In this document: piece by piece, positions 1 through 7,287 of the stretch
Layout: each line of letters begins with the position of its first letter
How positions within the stretch are numbered: the first letter of the stretch is position 1
Source: Saprospiraceae bacterium UBA7328
GTDB lineage: Bacteria > Bacteroidota > Bacteroidia > Chitinophagales > Saprospiraceae
Assembly: GCA_002471345.1 (NCBI GenBank)
Contig: DKPS01000063.1
Span: 1 to 10,767, forward strand
Length of the DNA: 10,767 bases
Direction: 5' to 3'
Position numbers and translations under genes: made by a program
The notes under the pieces: model-generated
Databases searched by the model: none
Seen by the model: only the letters and a program-made list of their open reading frames with translations
What the model was told of the DNA's origin: nothing

Positions 1-12
1 AACCCATCTTAA

Positions 13-1176
13 ATGATAAAACTGCAACTCATGAGAACTCTACTAGGGCTAAACTTTCATCAAATTAGACTATTATCTGTCATTTGCTTATCATTTATTT
101 GTTTGATATCATCTCAAGCAGAAGAGGACTTCGGTGCTTTAGAAGGCATAAATTATTCAGCTGATTTTGATGATGATTGTTGGGCAAAAGTGTGGTTCAA
201 AAATACTGGATGTACTAGTGCAGTAATCTATAGAAAGGATTACGGAAAATGGATATATTATACCAAACTGAAGCAAAACGAAAATTGGGCAGTTACTTCT
301 TGGAAAGGAACTGAGTGGGGAATTTCAGATGGACAATCGATTAAAAAGAAATGGCATGTTTCTTCATGTTACACTCAGACTGTAGAAATTGATTTCGGCG
401 GATGCCATGACTATTCATACTCATGTCAGACCAGAGTAACATTTAAAAATCACAATTGTAAAAAGCTCCAAATCTATTGGGACAATGATGGCCAACATGT
501 ACACTTCAAGGACCTTGATGTACATGGAAATTGGACAGTCACTACAAGAAAAGGACATAAATGGCTCATAAAAGATGGTCATACAATTAAAAAAAGATGG
601 ACAGTTTCATCTTGTTCTGATAATAAAGTGACTTTGGACTTTGGAGGATGTAGTTATGTCCATTCTGAATGCCAAACTAAAGTTGTATTTAAGAACCATC
701 ATTGTAAGGATTTAAAAATATATTGGAATAATAATGGTCACCATGTGCACTACAAAACTCTGGCTGCAAATTCTTACTGGAGCATAAGCACGAAGAAAGG
801 GTATGAGTGGATTATTAAAGAAGGAAATACAATTAAAAAAAGGTGGGTTGTAAATTCATGTGAAGAGCAGTCAATTACACTAAAGTTTGGATCGTGTTAT
901 AATGATCATGCAACTTGTGATTCTAAGATTATATTTAAGAATGATCATTGTGCGAAGTTGAGCATTTTTAGAAAAGATAATGGACATTATGTTCACCACA
1001 AAGATATTTCACCGGGATATTTATGGTCTACACATACGCAAAAAGGCCATGACTGGATAATTAAGGAAGGTCATACAGTCAAAAAACAGCACCATGTTAC
1101 GACTTGTAGTGACCATACTGTTAAGCTGGACTTTGGCGGCTGTCACGATTACCAAAGCTCTTCTTGTATTACTTAA
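13..1176 (+). CDS. N-terminal part of a secreted VHL-beta-like repeat protein, cut by an in-frame stop
   Basis: The product begins with a signal peptide (hydrophobic LLSVICLSFICLISS, likely cleavage after SQA near residue 36). It then carries four complete repeats of 82-83 residues starting at residues 56, 138, 220 and 302, and the first three residues of a fifth. Each repeat runs C-x3-V-x-F-x-N-x2-C, then IYW-x3-G, KGHxW, VSSC and FGGC. This pattern resembles the beta domain of VHL (see the repeat entry). The TAA at 1174-1176 is in frame with the next ORF, which continues the fifth repeat without a gap, so this is the front half of one 833-residue gene. If translated alone it would be exported but would lack the C-terminal sorting domain. 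The start at 13 is the first ATG; the ATG at 31 gives a more usual 30-residue signal peptide. The promoter lies outside the window. Function is unknown; binding of protein or peptide ligands is a guess from the fold. Confidence 0.85.
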   Translation: MIKLQLMRTLLGLNFHQIRLLSVICLSFICLISSQAEEDFGALEGINYSADFDDDCWAKVWFKNTGCTSAVIYRKDYGKWIYYTKLKQNENWAVTSWKGTEWGISDGQSIKKKWHVSSCYTQTVEIDFGGCHDYSYSCQTRVTFKNHNCKKLQIYWDNDGQHVHFKDLDVHGNWTVTTRKGHKWLIKDGHTIKKRWTVSSCSDNKVTLDFGGCSYVHSECQTKVVFKNHHCKDLKIYWNNNGHHVHYKTLAANSYWSISTKKGYEWIIKEGNTIKKRWVVNSCEEQSITLKFGSCYNDHATCDSKIIFKNDHCAKLSIFRKDNGHYVHHKDISPGYLWSTHTQKGHDWIIKEGHTVKKQHHVTTCSDHTVKLDFGGCHDYQSSSCIT

Positions 1177-1638
1177 GTTACATTTAAAAATCACGGTTGT
1201 AATTTGATGAGTATCTATTGGAACAATAATGGGCAACATGTCCATTACAAGGATTTAGATCATAATGGACACTGGACGGTAACTACGCGGAAAGGTCATA
1301 AATGGATAATAAAGGAAGGACACACTGTCAAAAAGAATTGGACTGTTACTTCGTGCTCGGAGCAAACACTTAAACTCGATTTTGGTGGTTGTAGTTATGG
1401 TCATACGGCATGTTCTTCTAAATTAGGTTTTATTAATAAGAACTGCCACACGCTCAGTATCTACTGGAATGACCAGGGGACTCATAAGCATTTAAAAGAA
1501 TTAAAGAACAATAGCTATTGGAGAGTAAATACGCGTAAGGGCCATGAGTGGATAATAAAACATAATGGTGTGATCAAGAAAAAGTGGACAGTTTCACATT
1601 GTAGTGATTATAATCTAAGCTTAAATTTTGGAGGATGT
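178..1638 (+). repeat. Six tandem 246-bp coding repeats (82-residue VHL-beta-like modules)
   Basis: Units start at 178, 424, 670, 916, 1165 and 1411; spacing is 246, 246, 246, 249 and 246 bp. Each unit has four cysteines: the first residue, the C of F-x-N-x2-C, the C of VSSC and the C of FGGC. The core aligns by eye with human VHL from strand V-x-F-x-N through W88, G93, Y98, L101, S111, G114-H115 and W117. The 16 residues after L101 align without a gap; there is a one-residue gap between W88 and G93. Repeats 2 and 5 keep all the hydroxyproline-pocket positions, as W-F/Y-T-H-W. Repeat 3 has Y for H115, repeat 6 has L for Y98, repeats 1 and 4 have R for W88. The paired cysteines are not part of human VHL. 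The units differ in sequence at most positions, so the array is old rather than a recent duplication. Confidence 0.85.
1174..1176 (+). other. Premature in-frame TAA inside repeat 5
   Basis: Repeat 5 reads Cys-Ile-Thr-stop-Val-Thr-Phe-Lys-Asn. The stop falls where the other repeats have a basic residue: aaa in repeat 3 (act aaa gtt) and repeat 6, aag in repeat 4, aga in repeat 2. Here the bases are act taa gtt, so a single A-to-T change from aaa explains it. The frame stays open for another 445 codons with no further lesion. All other genes in the window end in TAA, so the codon is not reassigned. A sequencing error, a recent nonsense mutation or read-through remain possible. Confidence 0.9.
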
Positions 1639-2514
1639 GATGACCTTTGCAGTGATGGTAGTAGCAAAGAAGACCCAGGTACCTATTGTGATGACTATAA
1701 TGATAAGACAGATAATGATGTAATTCAGGCAGATGGATGTAGCTGTGAAGGAACACAAATAAGCAGTAGTGGAAGTGACGAATGTGAAGTTAGTAATGAT
1801 GATTATGAAAAGAACTGGGGCAATTGGTATGATGGAGGCTCTGATTGCAAAAGGCATTACAGCACTCAAAATCATATGTACGGAGATTATTCTATTGCAC
1901 TGAGAAATAATAATGGATGGGCCTCGAGCACTTATTCATCGGCATTGAAAATGCATGGCCACAGTTCTGTAAAAGTAGAATTCGCCTATAAAACTGAATA
2001 TTTGAATAAGAATGAAGCTTTTGCTCTAGAATTTTCTACGAATGATGGAAAGACATGGTACAAGGTGAAGAAATGGTATAAAGATGTTCACTTTAGCAAT
2101 GATAAAATGTATCATGAGTCTCTTAGCTTTACTACTACATTGAGTGATAGAACTAGATTCAGATTTAGATGCTATGCATCAAGTGCGTATAATCATGTTT
2201 ACTTGGACAACGTGAAAATCTCGTCGTGTGAAGATTCACATTTTACAAGTAATACTGGAAAGGATTCTTTTGGAAAATCCAAAGCACTTAGCCTAGAGCT
2301 AGTCAATGAACTCGTAGTCTTTCCTAATCCAGTACAACAAAGACTTCAAGTCTTCGGGCTGTCAGATCAAGAGAGATATACTATATATGCTTTGGATGGT
2401 AGAGCAGTGATAAATAGTGCTAATGAGTCTTCTTTGGATGTGTCCAGATTAGAAAGTGGAACTTACTTCATAAGAACTGAACACGGAAATACCACGAAAT
2501 TTATTAAACAATAA
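1204..2514 (+). CDS. C-terminal part of the VHL-like repeat protein: last two repeats, jelly-roll domain, T9SS sorting domain
   Basis: This ORF continues the frame of the preceding one after the TAA. In order it holds most of repeat 5 (pocket residues W6, Y15, T28, H32, W34), repeat 6 (residues 70-145) and a Cys-rich acidic linker (GTYCDDYND, DNDVIQADGCSCEG) of a kind common in Bacteroidota surface proteins. Next is a beta-rich domain of about 150 residues (from NWGNWYDGGSDC to VYLDNVKISSC) resembling MAM/jelly-roll modules of T9SS substrates. Last is a type A sorting domain (VVFPNPV, then LDGRAV, LESGTYFIRTE and the end KFIKQ) that would direct T9SS export and surface attachment or release. 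The nominal start is TTG 1204 or ATG 1207, both inside a repeat and without a signal peptide, so independent translation should not yield an exported protein. I read it as the back half of the broken gene. Confidence 0.85.
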   Translation: MMSIYWNNNGQHVHYKDLDHNGHWTVTTRKGHKWIIKEGHTVKKNWTVTSCSEQTLKLDFGGCSYGHTACSSKLGFINKNCHTLSIYWNDQGTHKHLKELKNNSYWRVNTRKGHEWIIKHNGVIKKKWTVSHCSDYNLSLNFGGCDDLCSDGSSKEDPGTYCDDYNDKTDNDVIQADGCSCEGTQISSSGSDECEVSNDDYEKNWGNWYDGGSDCKRHYSTQNHMYGDYSIALRNNNGWASSTYSSALKMHGHSSVKVEFAYKTEYLNKNEAFALEFSTNDGKTWYKVKKWYKDVHFSNDKMYHESLSFTTTLSDRTRFRFRCYASSAYNHVYLDNVKISSCEDSHFTSNTGKDSFGKSKALSLELVNELVVFPNPVQQRLQVFGLSDQERYTIYALDGRAVINSANESSLDVSRLESGTYFIRTEHGNTTKFIKQ

Positions 2515-2535
2515 GATCAATCCAATACAATATAA

Positions 2536-2567
2536 AAAGGCCATTTCATTTATGTGAAATGGCCTTT
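2536..2567. terminator. Bidirectional hairpin terminator
   Basis: A perfect 13-bp stem (aaaggccatttca / tgaaatggccttt) closes a 6-nt loop (tttatg), 21 nt after the stop of the repeat-protein gene. On the minus strand the stem is followed by a run of T (cctttttata), so it probably also ends transcripts of the minus-strand genes arriving from the right. On the plus strand the tail is only ccttt, which is weaker. Confidence 0.85.
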
Positions 2568-2630
2568 CTACGTTAATATAAGAATGAACAGATATCCAGC
2601 TGAATTCTGACCCACAAATGTATAAGGGGA

Positions 2631-2765
2631 TTAAAAGTTTTTACTGGATATGAAGAATATGATGGCAATCAATAGAATTGTAATTCCAATTCCTATATAT
2701 AGAGCCATCTTTCCTTGTCGCTCATCTCTTTTTTTTCTACGAAATGCTTTTTTCCCTTTTGCCAT
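2631..2765 (-). CDS. Small single-pass membrane protein (44 aa), hypothetical
   Basis: ATG at 2765 to TAA at 2631 encodes 44 residues. The first 19 are strongly basic (MAKGKKAFRRKKRDERQGK). They are followed by a hydrophobic stretch of about 20 residues (MALYIGIGITILLIAIIFF) and a short tail, SSKNF. This is a textbook small inner-membrane protein with a positively charged cytoplasmic N-terminus (N-in by the positive-inside rule). It lies 73 nt downstream of the helicase gene on the same strand and upstream of the terminator at 2536-2567, so it may be the last gene of that transcript. I do not recognise a named family. The sharp split between basic and hydrophobic halves and the clean start-stop frame argue for a real gene, but expression cannot be seen from sequence. 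Confidence 0.6.
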   Translation of the reverse strand: MAKGKKAFRRKKRDERQGKMALYIGIGITILLIAIIFFISSKNF

Positions 2766-2838
2766 TATTCAAATTTTTCATTAAAAACAGCCTTAATATA
2801 GGAATACTCAAAAAAATAGAATAGCTAGTGAGCAGAAA

Positions 2839-4146
2839 TTATCTGGATTGTGAGAAATAATAATCAACTATAACTTCATCTACCATTACATCTTTTGGCT
2901 TAATAGGGTTTTTTAAGAATATACCTTCTAGCGTTTTGCATCTACTGAGCGCCACATATGTCTGTCCATAGTCAAATGCTCCTCCAGTCAGGTCTATCAT
3001 TGCGTTGGTAAATGTTTTGCCTTGACTTTTATGTATTGTAACCGCCCAGGCAAGGATAAGTGGGTATTGTTCATAAGTACCTATCACATGAGCTTCTATT
3101 TCGTTCTCGTTTTTTTCACTATACCGATATCTTATGATTTCCCATGTTGATTTTTCTACTTCAATAAGTTTTTGCTCACCGCTACTTTCATCTTGTAGTT
3201 TTACTACTATACTTTTGTCATCTAGTGCTTCCACTGTACCCAAAGTTCCATTTACAAAGCGTTTCTCTTGATCATTTCTTACAAACATTACTTGTGCCCC
3301 CTTTCTTAGTTTAAGGTTTGGTGGAGCTGGAGGATTTCGTTCGTTAAATTGCCCCTGAATATTGCAAACAAAGAGAAACTCTTGATTTATCAATTGCGCC
3401 ATTTTTGTAGAATTTATCTTATCTACTACTGCATTTCGTGTGGCAAGAGTAATATACTCTTCGGGCATTACTGTATCAGGAGTATGGACTCTTGCATTTA
3501 TATTTTCTAAATCGTCCATATCAAATGTTCTCGTTCTGATGCTATCTAAAAATCGTATAAAGCCTTTGTCTTTTTGCCTATGAACTTCATGTAATTCTAA
3601 CATTTCTATCCGAGGTTGGAGCCTATCCATAACCAATGCGGAAAAAAAGTATTGAGATTCATAGTGCTCCTGCAAATATTGTCGCTCAAAGGCACTAGCT
3701 ACTACAGGTGGAAGTTGGTATAAATCACCAAAAAAGATCATTTGCACACCACCAAAAGGCAGAGAGTTTTCTCTATTTTTTTGCAAAAAAAGATCTATAG
3801 CGTCTATCATATCTACTCGCACCATGGATATCTCATCAATAACAATGCATTCAACCTTCTTATAGAGCCTATGATTTTTTCTTTTAGTAATCTCTTGCCG
3901 GGTTATTAGTTTGGGAGGAAAAGCAAAAAAAGAATGAATGGTTTGGCCTCTGATATGAAGGGCCGCAACACCTGTAGGAGCAAGAAAGACACATCTTTTT
4001 TTAGTCGTATCTCTGAATAGACCGAGGAGTGTACTTTTTCCAGTTCCTGCCCTTCCGGTGATAAATAGAGAATCTCTACTATGCTCCATTCGATCAAGAG
4101 CATAATTATATTCCCTGCTTATGGATACTGGAGGATTTGTTATCAC
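2839..4146 (-). CDS. Pif1/RecD-like superfamily 1B DNA helicase
   Basis: ATP-dependent 5'-3' DNA helicase of the Pif1/RecD2 group, expected to unwind DNA in replication, recombination or repair. Visible motifs: Walker A GRAGTGKST (residues 31-39), motif Ia LAPTGVAALHIRGQTIHSFF (55-74), Walker B VIDEISM (102-108), motif III GDLYQLPP (140-147), an SH3-like 2B insertion starting at LKLRKGAQVMFVRND with FVNGTLGTV, motif V TIHKSQGKTF (370-379) and motif VI VALSR (398-402). The motor core is complete. At 435 residues it lacks the C-terminal additions seen in some Bacteroidota homologues. The start is GTG: a TGA lies two codons upstream in frame and the next ATG (residue 20) would remove the helix before Walker A. 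It follows pckA on the same strand after 74 nt, which may be coincidental. Confidence 0.93.
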   Translation of the reverse strand: MITNPPVSISREYNYALDRMEHSRDSLFITGRAGTGKSTLLGLFRDTTKKRCVFLAPTGVAALHIRGQTIHSFFAFPPKLITRQEITKRKNHRLYKKVECIVIDEISMVRVDMIDAIDLFLQKNRENSLPFGGVQMIFFGDLYQLPPVVASAFERQYLQEHYESQYFFSALVMDRLQPRIEMLELHEVHRQKDKGFIRFLDSIRTRTFDMDDLENINARVHTPDTVMPEEYITLATRNAVVDKINSTKMAQLINQEFLFVCNIQGQFNERNPPAPPNLKLRKGAQVMFVRNDQEKRFVNGTLGTVEALDDKSIVVKLQDESSGEQKLIEVEKSTWEIIRYRYSEKNENEIEAHVIGTYEQYPLILAWAVTIHKSQGKTFTNAMIDLTGGAFDYGQTYVALSRCKTLEGIFLKNPIKPKDVMVDEVIVDYYFSQSR

Positions 4147-4167
4147 ATCTCAAATGTAAAAGGTATT

Positions 4168-4190
4168 AATTACATTCTCTTGATGTAATT
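4168..4190 (-). repeat. AT-rich inverted repeat between pckA and the helicase gene
   Basis: An 8-bp perfect inverted repeat (aattacat / atgtaatt) has a 7-nt spacer. It lies 30 nt after the pckA stop and 21 nt before the helicase GTG. On the minus strand it is followed a few bases later by a short T run, so it could be a weak pckA terminator. Its low GC content makes that uncertain, and an operator for the helicase is the alternative. Confidence 0.35.
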
Positions 4191-4220
4191 GATCTATGTT
4201 AAATATGAATGAAGTTATAG

Positions 4221-5846
4221 TTACCCTTTAGGAGCTGCCGCAATAATATCTTCACTTGCAGAGGCTTTATATTTTTCAAAATTACTGTTGAATAATTCCA
4301 CAAGCATTTTAGCTTTTTTGTCATAGTCCTCTTCATTTCTCCAAGTATCGCGGGGGTAAAGAATAGAATTTGGTACATCGGGACAAGATTTTGGAATTTG
4401 AAGCCCGAAGAAAGGTTCTGAGTGATATTCTACATCTTCTAATCTTCTATCCAATGCTGCTTTAATCATACCTCTAGTAAAGGACAATGGCATTCTTTGG
4501 CCCTCTCCAAATGCTCCTCCAGACCAACCGGTGTTAACAAGCCATACTTTGATGTCTTGATTTTTCTTACTACCTAAAGCTATCTTTTTACCTAATAGAT
4601 CTGCATAGTAAGTAGGTGGAAGAGGAAGGAAAGGTGCTCCAAAGCATGCAGAAAACGTTGCCTCTGGTTCTACAATTCCGGTTTCTGTTCCCGCAATTTT
4701 AGCAGTATACCCAGAGAGAAAGTGGTACATAGCCTGAGCATTGTTCAATTTTGAAATAGGAGGTAAAACTCCAAAAGCATCACAAGTCAAAAAGAATATA
4801 TTTTCAGGAATATCACCTCTACTGTTGTAAACAATATTTTCTATATGATCTATTGGATAGCTTACACGAGTATTTTGTGTGATGGAATCATCAGAATAGT
4901 CCACCATATTATTCTCACCATCTGAGAATTTTACATTTTCCAAAAGAGCGCCAAATCTTATGGCCTTGAATATTTGCGGCTCTTTTGCCTCTGAGAGATC
5001 TATGGTTTTAGCGTAGCAGCCACCTTCGAAATTGAATACACTTCCAGTAGACCAACCATGTTCATCATCTCCTATAAGTTTTCTTTCGGAGTCTGTTGAT
5101 AGGGTAGTTTTTCCAGTACCGGACAGTCCAAAAAATAGCGAAGTATCTCCTTTTTTACCAACATTGGCAGAGCAATGCATTGAGAGAATATTCTTTTCAT
5201 GTGGAAGTTTGAAATTTAGTACTGAGAATATTCCTTTCTTGATCTCTCCAGTATAAGCAGTCCCACCTATAATGATACATTTTTCGGTAAAATTTATGAT
5301 TGCAAAGTTTTCAGCTACTGTACCATGTTTTTTAGGATTTGCAAGATAGCCTGGAGCACATAGGATCGTCCAATTAGGAATAAACGCTTCCAAGTTCTTT
5401 TTACTTCCTATACGCAAAAACATATTTCTTACAAATAGGTTTTGCCAAGGATACTCGGTGACCACTCTTATATCAAGTCTATAATCTAAATTAGCACAGG
5501 CATATACATCTCTGACATAAACGTGATCCTTTTGATTTAAATATTCTATTACTTCATTTCGAAGGGTTCTAAAATCTGACTGCTCAAAAGGCTTGTTAAT
5601 AAGCCCCCAGTCCACAGTTTCAGAAGTTATTGCATCCTTTACAATATATCTGTCTTTAGGAGATCTACCTGTGAATTTTCCAGTTTCTATTTTCAAAGCC
5701 CCAGAATGGGCTAATTCCCCTTGACCTAGAATCAATGTCTTTTCGATCAGAGCTGCTGGGGACAGATTCCAAAATTGATCAACCTTATCTAAACCTATTT
5801 CATCAAGATTTGCATTTGGATTTTTTCTACCTAGTATCGTTGGCAT
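4221..5846 (-). CDS. pckA: Phosphoenolpyruvate carboxykinase (ATP)
   Basis: Converts oxaloacetate and ATP to phosphoenolpyruvate, CO2 and ADP: the first committed step of gluconeogenesis, in the cytoplasm. The family signature is complete: GRSPKDRY with the substrate-binding Arg (R61), GTAYTGEIKKG with the metal-binding Lys (K203/K204), MHCSANVG with the metal-binding His (H224), the P-loop GLSGTGKTT (240-248, K246), GDDEHGW with the metal/ATP Asp pair (D260/D261), NTRVSYPIDHIEN, and NTGWSGGAFGEGQRMPL. I chose ATG 5846, which gives 541 residues, close to the 540 of the E. coli enzyme. The frame can be opened ten codons further with a TTG at 5876, but that would lie almost at the predicted transcription start. 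It stands alone on the minus strand, with non-coding DNA of 161 nt before it and 74 nt after it. No key residue is missing. Confidence 0.97.
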   Translation of the reverse strand: MPTILGRKNPNANLDEIGLDKVDQFWNLSPAALIEKTLILGQGELAHSGALKIETGKFTGRSPKDRYIVKDAITSETVDWGLINKPFEQSDFRTLRNEVIEYLNQKDHVYVRDVYACANLDYRLDIRVVTEYPWQNLFVRNMFLRIGSKKNLEAFIPNWTILCAPGYLANPKKHGTVAENFAIINFTEKCIIIGGTAYTGEIKKGIFSVLNFKLPHEKNILSMHCSANVGKKGDTSLFFGLSGTGKTTLSTDSERKLIGDDEHGWSTGSVFNFEGGCYAKTIDLSEAKEPQIFKAIRFGALLENVKFSDGENNMVDYSDDSITQNTRVSYPIDHIENIVYNSRGDIPENIFFLTCDAFGVLPPISKLNNAQAMYHFLSGYTAKIAGTETGIVEPEATFSACFGAPFLPLPPTYYADLLGKKIALGSKKNQDIKVWLVNTGWSGGAFGEGQRMPLSFTRGMIKAALDRRLEDVEYHSEPFFGLQIPKSCPDVPNSILYPRDTWRNEEDYDKKAKMLVELFNSNFEKYKASASEDIIAAAPKG

Positions 5847-5887
5847 AGCGATTATATTATGGTACTTTCTGCGCAAGAAATTTTACT

Positions 5888-5928
5888 CAAAGGTTGATCT
5901 AAACTCTAGTATTGACAAGGAGTTGTCA
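5888..5928 (-). promoter_or_regulatory. Candidate pckA promoter with an operator-like palindrome
   Basis: On the minus strand AACCTTTG (5888-5895) is one base off the Bacteroidota -7 element TAnnTTTG. About 20 nt upstream lies CTTG, a partial match to the -33 TTTG. The -33 region sits inside a perfect palindrome TGACAA-ggag-TTGTCA (5913-5928). The predicted transcript would start near 5880, about 35 nt before the ATG at 5846. A repressor or activator site overlapping the -33 element would fit a carbon-regulated gene. The palindrome is seen directly; its role is inference. Confidence 0.35.
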
Positions 5929-6007
5929 TAATGCTCGTTGATTCGTTTAACAAGTTTAATGCTCCTTATTACCAAATCATAATTCGCATTGAGGAGAAAA
6001 CATAGCA

Positions 6008-7276
6008 TTAATGACGGGTAATTTTAAGTAGTCCCTCTTGCAGATATCTAATATTCTGACTTAAGGCATATTCTGATTGGTATGGATACTCTATATTTTC
6101 CTTTATTTTTTCAAAAGATAATCCAGAAGTAGGAGTGAGGGATAGGCCAAGAAAGAACCCATTTTCAATAATTGCATGGGAATTAGGAAATCCCTTTTCT
6201 TCAACAATATATTTTCCTTCGTAAAAAGGATTAATTATTATTACTAACTCTGATAGTGGTATACTGCCCAGTATCTCTGTTTCATTTTCAAATTCTAAAT
6301 TATCTAATGCTTTTTGAAAACTCTCTTTTGATATTCTATGACACTTAATTTGATCAGCATTAATATCGTAAGTATGAGTCAGATGCAAAATAAAAGCTAA
6401 AGCAGATTTTCTTGATCTAAACCTTTTAACAGAATGACCTATAGTAGATTTTCCAACTGGTAAGATCTCAAACTTATCCTTTTGATTAACATCTTTTAAG
6501 TAGCGTAATTCGTATTTATATATATTGTTTCTGAGGGCTTTATTGAGTTCAGGCTTGTACTTAAGAATATGATGCTGTTCTATGAGAAGTGCAAATAATT
6601 CACTTTCTGTAATTTGATACTCTATTGCTGATACCATTCTATGGATTTTAAAACCCTTGCTATTTAGGTTCCTAAAATGTTGTCTAAGCCTTGTTCTAAT
6701 TTTTATGGCTTTCCCAATATAGATTACAGTACCATTTTCATTTTTTAGTATGTATATGCCGCATTCATTTGGCATTAACTTTATTTCTTTTTCTAAGAAT
6801 GCTCTTGGTGTGAAATCCTTTTTTGTAATTGGACTATCCGTTCCAAATTCTAAAAAGTAGTTTGTTAGAATTCTTGCTTTGTCCTCTATTCGATCAATTT
6901 GAAGACGTTCAGGATTGACGATATCACTGTATTGTCCTATATTTTGAGAGAAATCAAACCCGAGAGATTTAAATTCCTTTTTGAGAAATGTTAAAGTGAT
7001 TCTTGGGCTCACAGATAGTATGTTGCATCCAGACCATAGCTGAATTAATGATTTCGCCTTTTCATAGAATTTTGGTGAAAACTTTATATTATCATTTACT
7101 ATCCCTGTACTTTTGATATAGTCTGGGTCTAATGTTCTTTCAGGGTTGATATATGTGGTAATATGAGATTTGATTTCGTTTTGATCTACTACAAAAGAAG
7201 ATATATGGATGATCCTATCAACTTTAAAATTTAATCCACTAGTTATTATTTCCGTTATAGCGTATTTTGAATCCAA
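6008..7276 (-). CDS. DnaQ-like (degenerate) exonuclease domain fused to a GIY-YIG nuclease domain
   Basis: Residues 4 to about 145 align with DEDDh exonucleases (DNA polymerase III epsilon-like): YAITEIITSG, YINPERTLDPDYIKSTGI, FLKKEFKSLGFDF. The active site is mostly gone: D-x-E of the first motif is E-x-I (E9, I11), the second-motif Asp is Thr94, and the catalytic His is replaced. Residues 168-250 are a UvrC/Cho-type GIY-YIG domain with every catalytic position present by alignment with UvrC: Y175, Y186, K189, R196, E233 and N245. The remaining 170 residues have no motif I recognise. DnaQ plus UvrC-like fusions are known in Bacteroidota and actinobacteria and are thought to cut damaged or structured DNA. 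I infer that the first domain is now a binding or structural module. The start is TTG: it lies two codons after an in-frame TAG and no ATG exists before the domain begins. Confidence 0.88.
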   Translation of the reverse strand: MDSKYAITEIITSGLNFKVDRIIHISSFVVDQNEIKSHITTYINPERTLDPDYIKSTGIVNDNIKFSPKFYEKAKSLIQLWSGCNILSVSPRITLTFLKKEFKSLGFDFSQNIGQYSDIVNPERLQIDRIEDKARILTNYFLEFGTDSPITKKDFTPRAFLEKEIKLMPNECGIYILKNENGTVIYIGKAIKIRTRLRQHFRNLNSKGFKIHRMVSAIEYQITESELFALLIEQHHILKYKPELNKALRNNIYKYELRYLKDVNQKDKFEILPVGKSTIGHSVKRFRSRKSALAFILHLTHTYDINADQIKCHRISKESFQKALDNLEFENETEILGSIPLSELVIIINPFYEGKYIVEEKGFPNSHAIIENGFFLGLSLTPTSGLSFEKIKENIEYPYQSEYALSQNIRYLQEGLLKITRH

Positions 7277-7287
7277 ATTCTAGAATA

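Noticed and set aside
1174..1176. Stop-codon reassignment or recoding (selenocysteine, pyrrolysine)
   Set aside because: The codon is TAA, not TGA or TAG, every other gene here terminates with TAA, and no recoding hairpin is evident.
178..1638. CRISPR or non-coding satellite array
   Set aside because: The period is 246 bp (82 codons), units are diverged at the nucleotide level but conserved in protein pattern, and the frame is maintained: these are protein domain repeats.
1021..1875. Minus-strand ORFs within the repeat gene (1021-1245, 1574-1756, 1621-1875)
   Set aside because: They lie opposite a strongly patterned coding frame, have biased composition mirroring the sense codons and no recognisable motifs.
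5032..5256. Plus-strand ORF opposite pckA
   Set aside because: It is antisense to the conserved P-loop region of pckA, so its sequence is explained by that gene.
5847..5876. Ten-codon N-terminal extension of PckA from TTG 5876
   Set aside because: The ATG at 5846 gives a normal-length enzyme, and the TTG lies near the predicted transcription start.
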